DNA from: Leptospiraceae bacterium
Lineage (GTDB): Bacteria > Spirochaetota > Leptospiria > Leptospirales > Leptonemataceae
Assembly: GCA_020440935.1 (NCBI GenBank)
Contig: JAGRNC010000175.1
Location: 1 to 5,954 of the forward strand
DNA: 5,954 nt
Direction of reading: 5' to 3'
The position numbers and the translations under genes are program-made. This document shows positions 1-4,534 of this stretch, piece by piece. The notes below the pieces were generated by a model. The model made no database searches and was not told the origin of the DNA. It worked only from the letters and a program-made list of their open reading frames with translations. The number at the start of each line of letters is the position of its first letter. Within the stretch, counting starts at the first letter, position 1.

Positions 1-1
1 G

Positions 2-391
2 CTGTCCAGCTCCACTCGAGTGGCCTGCACAACAGCATACTGTACCGGAGGAAGTTCGGAGCACAGCGGTTGGGTGCTTTCGTCGAACACCGAATATTAC
101 AATAGCTCCGGTCAACTTCTCATGACCACCAATGGAAGCGGCATAGTGGATTTTGGTTCCGGCGCTTCTCTGAACCAGCCATTTACGACTGCGGTATCGT
201 TTTACTGGACTGGTTTGCAGGAGGATTGGCGGCTTACTGCGGATACTCGTACCGATTGGACCGTTGAAATCGCTGGACTTCCTGTCGCGGGATTGGGCGC
301 GGGATCTGTCACAAACAACACCTCCCTCGGATTCTTTGGCCAGAACGACCAGTGCAGCAAAAGCTTTCGATTCCTCTGCGTGCGACAGTAA
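2..391 (+). CDS. DUF1554 domain protein, C-terminal part (5' end outside window)
   Basis: The frame is open from base 2 to TAA at 389-391, giving 129 residues with no start of its own; the GTG at 20 is probably just an internal Val. The residues match the DUF1554 pattern from leptospiral proteins: an early cysteine pair (VACTTAYC, residues 7-14), a Glu-His-x-Gly-Trp-Val-Leu stretch (20-26), an 'N-T-E-Y-Y' segment near 29-33, a WTGLQEDW motif mid-domain, a second tryptophan motif (TDW), and a closing Cys-x(8)-Cys-Val-x-Gln C-terminus. The family's usual cysteine just before the 'xNW' tryptophan is replaced here by Arg (TRTDW), so one disulphide may be missing. DUF1554 has no established biochemical role; members are usually secreted or surface lipoproteins and the domain often sits at the C-terminus, as here. 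The signal peptide would lie upstream and cannot be checked. The gene converges on the response regulator gene. Confidence 0.8.
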   Translation: MSSSTRVACTTAYCTGGSSEHSGWVLSSNTEYYNSSGQLLMTTNGSGIVDFGSGASLNQPFTTAVSFYWTGLQEDWRLTADTRTDWTVEIAGLPVAGLGAGSVTNNTSLGFFGQNDQCSKSFRFLCVRQ

Positions 392-506
392 TCGCAGCGT
401 GCGTGACAATCAGCGGCTGGTTCCGGGCCCCGTTAGTAAGCGGCCCTGGCGCCAGAGTCGGCCCCGGGCGCTAACACAATACAAGCCGAGGAGCCGAGTT
501 ACAACC
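392..506. other. GC-rich spacer between convergent genes
   Basis: This 115-nt gap separates the ends of the rightward DUF1554 gene and the leftward response regulator gene. It contains a perfect 10-bp palindrome CTGGCGCCAG (446-455), two direct copies of GGCCCCG (426-432 and 460-466), and a possible short stem GCGCC/GGCGC (449-453 with 467-471). No T-tract follows any of these on either strand, so I do not call an intrinsic terminator. The GC-rich dyads could still slow polymerase or cap 3' ends of the convergent transcripts. No ORF in the gap looks real. Confidence 0.35.
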
Positions 507-1211
507 TCAAGGCTCTACGAGACCGGAACGAATGGCGAACTTCACAAGCTCGGTGCCCGAATGCATCTCGAGTTTTCGCATGATGTTTTGTCGATGGACC
601 TTGACTGTCGTAGGAGCAATGTGCAACTTTTGTGCGATCTCATCCCTGGAAGTTCCTTCGGCGATGAGCTTCAAGATCTCTCTTTCGCGCGGCGACAAAA
701 CCTGATAGAGCGAATGCTTATCGTTTTCGTTTTCTGCGGGCGCACCTCCATCCACGCTGGCGCCGCCGGGGGCGCCGGCCAGGCTCTTGACTCGATGGAT
801 AAGTCTACTATTGATACGGGGGCTCAAGAAATGCTGCCCGGCCACTACAGCCTCCAGGGAACGCAGTAGATCTTCGCCAGCATCGTCTTTCAGTACGTAG
901 CCTTCAACGCCCATGTCCAGCATCTGATCGATGTATTCTTCGTCGTCGTGGCGACTCAAAAATACCACTCGTACTTCTGGATGATAGCGTTTCAGTCGAC
1001 GAGCGATTTCAATTCCAGAAAGTCCGGGGATGGAGATATCCAGAACGGCCACATCGGGCGGCTCCCGATCCAGTTCTTCCCAGGCAGTGCGACCGTCGCC
1101 GGCCTCGCCGGCCACTTCAAAGCCATCGCTTTCGGCCAGGATAAGCTTCAGACCTTCCCGAAGAATACGGTGATCATCCGCCAGATATACTTTTAATTTT
1201 GCATCAGCCAT
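507..1211 (-). CDS. NarL/FixJ-type response regulator (REC + LuxR-type HTH)
   Basis: A 234-residue two-component response regulator, normal length for the NarL family. The receiver domain (about 5-120) carries the acidic pair D12-D13, phosphoacceptor D58 (VAVLDISIPG), S86 at the switch position and K108 (YVLKDD). A Gly/Ala/Pro/Glu-rich linker of about 25 residues (146-170) leads to a LuxR-type helix-turn-helix (172-234) starting LSPREREIL and containing the recognition-helix region TTVKVHRQNIMRKL. Phosphorylation at D58 should favour dimerisation and DNA binding. Start choice: two in-frame ATGs lie at 1217 and 1211. The AGAGG Shine-Dalgarno-like stretch ends at 1218, which abuts the first ATG but gives 6-nt spacing to the second, so I take 1211. 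That start overlaps the kinase stop by 8 nt (ATGGCTGA), suggesting translational coupling to the upstream kinase. All catalytic residues are intact although the partner kinase frame is interrupted. Target genes are unknown. Confidence 0.93.
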   Translation of the reverse strand: MADAKLKVYLADDHRILREGLKLILAESDGFEVAGEAGDGRTAWEELDREPPDVAVLDISIPGLSGIEIARRLKRYHPEVRVVFLSRHDDEEYIDQMLDMGVEGYVLKDDAGEDLLRSLEAVVAGQHFLSPRINSRLIHRVKSLAGAPGGASVDGGAPAENENDKHSLYQVLSPREREILKLIAEGTSRDEIAQKLHIAPTTVKVHRQNIMRKLEMHSGTELVKFAIRSGLVEP

Positions 1212-1548
1212 TTGCATCCTCTGTTTGCTCTTCGGGCCACGGAAGAACTACAGATACCTCGGTACCATTCCCCGGTGTAGAGAGAAACCCAAAAATTCCT
1301 TCCAGGTCCTCCGCCCTTCTTCTAAGGTTCATCAATCCAAAGCCGCCCTTTTCCAGGCTCCTTTTGCTGAGCCGGTGAATAGAAAAGCCGCATCCATTAT
1401 CACGAATTTGAAGTATCAGACTGTCTCCCGTATCTTCCAGAAGCACTTCCACATGGGAAGCTCCCGAGTGGCGCACTATATTGGAAAAAATCTCCTGGCA
1501 CATTCGGTACAGAGGCACCGAAATCATATCCGGGATCTCACGCTGCAA
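1204..1548 (-). CDS. Sensor histidine kinase, C-terminal ATPase half (after in-frame TAG)
   Basis: This 114-residue segment from TTG 1548 to TGA at 1206-1204 is a complete HATPase_c domain of the NarX/DegS/LiaS class. Visible motifs: N-box QEIFSNIVRHSGA (18-30), G1 box DNGCGF (50-55), G2 box GGFGLMNLRRRAE (68-80), and the closing GNGTEVSVVLP strand (93-103). It is in exactly the same frame as the upstream half (1558-2247), with only TAG plus three codons (Lys-Ile-Glu) between the two. The residues on both sides join into a normal-length kinase with no missing segment. The TTG is only a notional restart: a weak GAAG purine run lies about 6 nt upstream, and an ATG at 1527 is another option but would start close to the N-box. 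Translated alone it would be a soluble ATP-binding domain without the phosphoacceptor histidine. More likely it is the second half of a recently disrupted, or read-through, single gene. Confidence 0.75.
   Translation of the reverse strand: MQREIPDMISVPLYRMCQEIFSNIVRHSGASHVEVLLEDTGDSLILQIRDNGCGFSIHRLSKRSLEKGGFGLMNLRRRAEDLEGIFGFLSTPGNGTEVSVVLPWPEEQTEDANG
1212..1222 (-). promoter_or_regulatory. Ribosome binding site deciding the response regulator start
   Basis: On the minus strand the order is ACAGAGG, ATG (1217), CAA, ATG (1211). The purine run AGAGG directly touches the first ATG, too close for normal initiation, but is 6 nt from the second. This favours ATG 1211 and a protein starting M-A-D-A-K-L-K. 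It lies inside the 3' end of the kinase gene. Confidence 0.6.
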
Positions 1549-1557
1549 TTCGATCTT

Positions 1558-1560
1558 CTA
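1558..1560 (-). other. In-frame amber (TAG) codon interrupting the histidine kinase gene
   Basis: On the minus strand the codons read GTG GAT TAG AAG ATC GAA TTG CAG. The frame is identical before and after TAG and the two halves together give a canonical kinase, so a single base change explains it; no frameshift or deletion is needed. One-step precursors include CAG (Gln), TAC/TAT (Tyr), AAG (Lys), GAG (Glu) and TGG (Trp). Two other genes in the window (3700-4488 and 4535-5953) end with TAG, so TAG appears to be a normal stop in this genome. Confidence 0.85.
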
Positions 1561-2247
1561 ATCCACAATGCAGCCACGGGGCTCCAGGAATCCACGAATT
1601 AATCGATTAATGGCCGCCGGTAGGCCAATTTCACGCAATGAGCTGGGAAACAGGTTCGAATAGATTTCTCGAAGCTCCTGGCTCGCTTCATCGATAAGTT
1701 CTACCCCCTGATCAAATCCGCCCTTTTCCGGATGCTTCTTATAAGAGACCAGATTGATCTTTGCGGCAAGAATGGTCTGCCCTACGCCATCATGCAATTC
1801 AGCAGCAATGCGCTGCCTTTCTTCTTCTTGAACGCGCAGAAGTCGGGAATGTAGCAAATCCACTTCGGCTTCCAGGCGACGGATCTCGGTGATGTCCTTG
1901 ATCATCAAAGCCTGGCCATTCCGAAGAGCAAATACCGAATATCCGTAGATCCGATTTCCTGCTTCCAGTTCCCGGTTTTCCAGACGGGGAATACCGCTGG
2001 CCCGAACCCGACGCAAATCCATCTGCAAGGACTCGATGGATTCCGAGGGCCAGGGTAGGACCTCCTCTAGCTGTTGACCCGCCACTTGCTGCTTTTCCAG
2101 GGCGAACTCAGCCAGGAATGTGGGGCTGGCATAACGCACCTTTCCGCTGGAGTCCAGGGCGACCAGCGGTGAGATAAAAGCCAGAAGTTCCGAGGCGGAT
2201 ATGAATCCCGAGCTTTCCACGGGCTGATTTTCTTGATACGTTTCCAT
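1558..2247 (-). CDS. PAS-containing sensor histidine kinase (HisKA_3), N-terminal half, ends at in-frame TAG
   Basis: This 229-residue product holds a PAS-like sensor domain (about 17-124, with ALDSSGKVRYASPTF near its start and an IKDITEIRRLE exit helix), a short coiled coil, and a HisKA_3 dimerisation/phosphoacceptor domain. The phosphorylatable His is H152 in RIAAELHDGVGQ, the hallmark of kinases partnered with NarL-type regulators. The X-region (ELREIYSNLFPSSLREIGL) follows, then the frame stops at TAG 1558-1560, just before the ATPase domain. Full length without the stop would be 347 codons. There is no credible membrane segment, so the kinase would be cytoplasmic, sensing an internal signal through PAS. 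Start: the frame stays open up to TTG 2310, but 2253-2285 is a terminator and the 'hydrophobic' leader it encodes is an artefact, so ATG 2247 is preferred. No clear Shine-Dalgarno precedes it. Alone, this half cannot bind ATP; it is either a pseudogene piece, a read-through product, or one half of a split kinase. Confidence 0.8.
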   Translation of the reverse strand: METYQENQPVESSGFISASELLAFISPLVALDSSGKVRYASPTFLAEFALEKQQVAGQQLEEVLPWPSESIESLQMDLRRVRASGIPRLENRELEAGNRIYGYSVFALRNGQALMIKDITEIRRLEAEVDLLHSRLLRVQEEERQRIAAELHDGVGQTILAAKINLVSYKKHPEKGGFDQGVELIDEASQELREIYSNLFPSSLREIGLPAAINRLIRGFLEPRGCIVD

Positions 2248-2252
2248 CGGGT

Positions 2253-2285
2253 AAAGAAAAAAGAAGCTGGCTCCGAAGAGCCAGC
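2253..2285 (-). terminator. Rho-independent terminator after the LruC-domain lipoprotein gene
   Basis: On the minus strand, an 8-bp perfect stem GCTGGCTC/GAGCCAGC closes a TTCG tetraloop (arms 2278-2285 and 2266-2273) and runs straight into a T-rich tract TTCTTTTTTCTTT (2265-2253). UUCG-type loops are unusually stable. It starts 22 nt past the lipoprotein stop and ends 5 nt before the kinase ATG. It has no T-tract on the plus strand, so it works leftward only. Kinase/regulator expression must come from read-through or a promoter inside the lipoprotein gene's 3' end. Confidence 0.9.
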
Positions 2286-2306
2286 ACAGCCCGCTTCTTC
2301 TGAAAG

Positions 2307-3617
2307 TCAATTCAGAGGAAATACATACTGGTTCACGGGACTATCATACCAGTCCCGAAAATCCTTACCAGCCGAAAGGTACCAATCGTCGAATTGAGGA
2401 TAAGCATCATGGATGTTTTCTCGTTCATAAGGCCACTGGAAGTAATCCGGCACAAGGAGAGCCCAGGGAAATCCAGCCGAATCGATGTAGCGGTCACTGC
2501 CATCTTCGCGATAATATTTCCCTGCAAAATGGACCTCATGACCTGTATTTAGCACCTTGATAAATAGATCGTAGGGTGCTTTTCCCATAGTGGCCAGCGC
2601 CACAGGCGCCGATGGCAGAAACGTGAACACTGCCATCTGTCCAGGGGCAAAGCTCTGGTTTTTCGCAGTGTTTGATTGAGAGATCGTATTATTGCTTCGC
2701 CCCAGTATCTCAATGGCATTTCCGTTTGCCACGTTTTCGACCGAACGGCTCAGCTCCTCGCCGGAAGGCGAGTAGCGCACCAGAGTGGCCGATCCATGCA
2801 CAGATTCGGGCAAAGCAAGGTGCAAAGTATGGTCATAGCCCGCGCCTTTGGCAATGTGCTGATAATGAGCGCGGAGCTCCACAAGCTGACCGGATGCATT
2901 TAGATCCTGTTCCTGATACATTTGCACCACGTAATCGTTGAAGTCCGCATCCCCGCGATTGGGATACAGGTCTTCATAAGCTATGCGATAATATCCTTCG
3001 GATGGGACTCGCACGGTAGTGGCCTTATTAGGATCGTCCGGGAACTGGTCTTCATTGTCCGGTATTCCATCGCCATCCCTATCAACAATGGGCTGAGCCT
3101 CCGCTTTTACCTGCACGCGTAGAGTTATGGAGCTCTGCGAAACCTGCTCGATGTCGACATTAATCTGAATCAGCTGTCCGTTGTAGCTAACTTCAACCAC
3201 TACATTGCGAGTGTCCTGATTGACGGTCACATTTCCTGTGACATTTCCCGATTCGTCGGTCTTTGCACGAAACAGGACCCGGTTTCCATTTGCATCCCTG
3301 ACCTGGACCAGCGTGCCCGGCACACCGCCGGTGGGGTCCTGCACCACTACTTCGATGGGGATGCTTTTATTTGTATCAAAGATGAACTGCCCATCTCCCT
3401 GCTGAATATCGCTGATTTCGTAGCTGAACGGGATTTCGTTAACCGTCCCGCTTCCCTGTGTATTTTCCGTGGCGCCGTTCTGCAGGCTAAGTAGCCAGGC
3501 CAGATTGGGATCTTCGGCAGAGTTACAACTCGCCGCACCCAGAACGACCGTGACCAGTAGCGCTACTCGAAGTGCTCCCCGCTTGCTCTTCCTGCTGTTG
3601 CCTGCTATCGGTTCCAT
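2307..3617 (-). CDS. LruC-domain (DUF4842-like) lipoprotein with thrombospondin type-3-like calcium motif
   Basis: A 436-residue predicted lipoprotein. A basic n-region (RKSKRGALR) and hydrophobic core (VALLVTVVLG) end in AAS-Cys31, a relaxed spirochaete-type lipobox (Ala rather than Leu at -3), so the protein should be lipid-anchored after signal peptidase II cleavage. Residues about 60-160 look like beta-rich Ig/carboxypeptidase-regulatory-like repeats (GVPGTLVQVRDANGNRV, TDESGNVTGNVTV). Residues about 178-195 form a thrombospondin type-3-like Asp-rich loop (DRDGDGIPDNEDQFPDDP), typically a calcium ligand. From about 205 on is an LruC-type domain, recognisable by GYYRIAYEDLYPNRGDADFNDYVV and a long beta-rich tail ending near VNQYVFPLN. 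LruC itself is a leptospiral lipoprotein antigen of the outer membrane; the domain's molecular function is not established. Start: ATG 3617; the upstream TTG at 3656 is the promoter's -35 element. Transcribed from its own promoter and closed by its own terminator. Confidence 0.85.
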   Translation of the reverse strand: MEPIAGNSRKSKRGALRVALLVTVVLGAASCNSAEDPNLAWLLSLQNGATENTQGSGTVNEIPFSYEISDIQQGDGQFIFDTNKSIPIEVVVQDPTGGVPGTLVQVRDANGNRVLFRAKTDESGNVTGNVTVNQDTRNVVVEVSYNGQLIQINVDIEQVSQSSITLRVQVKAEAQPIVDRDGDGIPDNEDQFPDDPNKATTVRVPSEGYYRIAYEDLYPNRGDADFNDYVVQMYQEQDLNASGQLVELRAHYQHIAKGAGYDHTLHLALPESVHGSATLVRYSPSGEELSRSVENVANGNAIEILGRSNNTISQSNTAKNQSFAPGQMAVFTFLPSAPVALATMGKAPYDLFIKVLNTGHEVHFAGKYYREDGSDRYIDSAGFPWALLVPDYFQWPYERENIHDAYPQFDDWYLSAGKDFRDWYDSPVNQYVFPLN

Positions 3618-3626
3618 AATACAGAC

Positions 3627-3656
3627 AGTATAGAACCAGATTTGCGAAATCTGCAA
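3627..3656 (-). promoter_or_regulatory. Sigma70-like promoter of the lipoprotein gene (probable leaderless transcript)
   Basis: Minus strand: TTGCAG (-35, 3656-3651; 4 of 6 matches to consensus), 18-bp spacer, TATACT (-10, 3632-3627; 5 of 6 matches). A start site 6-8 nt beyond the -10 falls at about 3621-3619, only 2-4 nt before ATG 3617. No Shine-Dalgarno fits in that space, so the mRNA would be leaderless or nearly so. Confidence 0.65.
3637..3653. promoter_or_regulatory. Putative operator: 7-3-7 inverted repeat between -35 and -10
   Basis: CAGATTT-GCG-AAATCTG on the plus strand is a perfect dyad with 7-bp arms (3637-3643 and 3647-3653) around 3 nt. It overlaps the last bases of the -35 and fills most of the spacer, centred near -25 relative to the predicted start. 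A dimeric repressor bound there would block polymerase. No T-tract follows and it lies upstream of the predicted start, so it is not an RNA hairpin in the mRNA. The binding protein is not identified. Confidence 0.55.
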
Positions 3657-3669
3657 TAGTACCGGCGGA

Positions 3670-3711
3670 CTAAAGTTAAGCGGTAATGGGACTAGTTTTC
3701 TAAAAGTTAAG
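3670..3711 (-). repeat. Two near-identical direct repeats upstream of the lipoprotein promoter
   Basis: Minus strand copies CTTAACTTTTAG (3711-3700) and CTTAACTTTAG (3680-3670) differ by one T and begin 31 bp apart, close to three helical turns. The shorter sequence TTTAGTCC also occurs twice (3718-3711 and 3674-3667). They sit at roughly -86 and -55 from the predicted start, with the distal copy overlapping the 3' end of the hydrolase gene. They could be same-face activator sites or chance AT-rich similarity. Confidence 0.4.
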
Positions 3712-4488
3712 GACTAAACCGTCAAAAGCGGCCTCTGCGAAGCCCGGGCGGAAACTGTTAGTCTTTCGCACAGAAGCTGCAAGTTCGTCGTAGATATGCG
3801 AAACAATGAGACGACGGGTTCTTATTTTCTCTCGATTTTTTTCCAATTCCTCCAGACTAACGTGCGCGATGGGCTTACCGTCGGCCGGAAGATCCGCAAC
3901 GCTTAGCTCCATAATGGCTAGATCGGTGTCAGAAAGGGCATCCCATAGTAGCGAATCAAAAGCGGCATCGCCACTAAATGCGAATCGGTTGCCCGAGGGA
4001 AAACCCAATCTGAGGGCCACACTTTCCGGCCGATGGTTGACCGGCCGCGCTTCCAGCCGGGCTCCTTCATATGTCGCATTACCTGTAAGCTCCAGGAATT
4101 CCAGGGGCAGATCCAATTCTATGCCAGGATACATGCACTCGCTCAATTCCCTTACTTTTGCCTCCACTCCGGGGGGCCCAATAATAGTAAAAATGGAATC
4201 TCTTTTCTCGATGTATAGAAAGTGCAACAGTAGAAAGGGAACGCCGGCCATGTGGTCGCCATGAAAATGCGTGAGAAACAAAGCCGATACAGAGTTTGGC
4301 GAAATATCGAGCTGGTTCAGTCGGTACAAAGAAGTGGCGCCAAAATCAATGAGCATTCGAACGGATGACCCATCCATGCGGGGCCATTGTGCAAGATAGC
4401 AGGCATGGGCGCGTCCGCTGGAATGAAATGCATTCCCGGAACCGATGACCTGAACAAGTTCGTTATTCTGGGAATTGGAATTTGACAT
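3700..4488 (-). CDS. RNase Z-like metallo-beta-lactamase-fold hydrolase
   Basis: A 262-residue cytoplasmic protein (no signal peptide) of the MBL superfamily. Metal ligands are visible in order: THFHGDH (73-79: H74, H76, D78, H79), H152 in PVNHRPES, D174 in FSGDAAFD, and H231 in IVSHIYDE. H209 in IAHVSLEEL matches the 'H-x-[ST]' motif before the last ligand in RNase Z-type enzymes, and the early GSGNAF loop also fits that clade. These residues predict a dinuclear-zinc phosphodiesterase or hydrolase. It is shorter than typical RNase Z (about 300), and I do not see an obvious Gly/Pro-rich exosite arm for tRNA, so tRNA 3' processing should not be assumed; related proteins act as small-molecule phosphodiesterases or other hydrolases. 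Start ATG 4488 has only a poor upstream purine run (AAAG). It lies 46 nt after the SGNH-like gene with no terminator between, so the two are probably co-transcribed. Ends with TAG. Confidence 0.85.
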   Translation of the reverse strand: MSNSNSQNNELVQVIGSGNAFHSSGRAHACYLAQWPRMDGSSVRMLIDFGATSLYRLNQLDISPNSVSALFLTHFHGDHMAGVPFLLLHFLYIEKRDSIFTIIGPPGVEAKVRELSECMYPGIELDLPLEFLELTGNATYEGARLEARPVNHRPESVALRLGFPSGNRFAFSGDAAFDSLLWDALSDTDLAIMELSVADLPADGKPIAHVSLEELEKNREKIRTRRLIVSHIYDELAASVRKTNSFRPGFAEAAFDGLVLNF

Positions 4489-4534
4489 AGTCGCTTTATT
4501 AGTCCGGCTGCGGCAAAGCCATCCGTTTGGTGAG

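Noticed and set aside
423..475. Rho-independent terminator in the convergent spacer
   Set aside because: GC-rich dyads are present but no T-tract follows on either strand and stems are short or mutually exclusive.
264..869. Long plus-strand ORF running from the DUF1554 gene into the response regulator
   Set aside because: It overlaps two well-supported genes in other frames or antisense, has no recognisable domain, and its sequence is Arg/Ser-rich in the manner of a shadow frame.
1558..1560. TAG recoded as an amino acid throughout the genome
   Set aside because: The MBL gene (stop 3702-3700) and the SGNH-like gene (stop 4537-4535) both end in TAG at sensible C-termini, so TAG works as a stop here. 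Local read-through is not excluded.
2248..2310. Membrane anchor at the kinase N-terminus (segment LCWLFGASFFFLY)
   Set aside because: The stretch is too short for a helix across the membrane and is the translation of a stem-loop plus T-tract terminator.
3618..3656. Extra N-terminal 13 residues of the lipoprotein from TTG 3656
   Set aside because: The codons coincide with the -35, dyad and -10; starting at ATG 3617 gives a standard basic n-region and signal peptide.
3806..4264. Plus-strand ORF antisense to the MBL hydrolase
   Set aside because: The opposite strand has a full set of metal-binding motifs; this frame shows only low-complexity Ser/Arg sequence and no family match.
4489..4534. 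Terminator or promoter between the SGNH-like gene and the MBL gene
   Set aside because: Only a weak GGCT/AGCC pairing and a lone TAATAA are visible, without a T-tract or a properly spaced -35.
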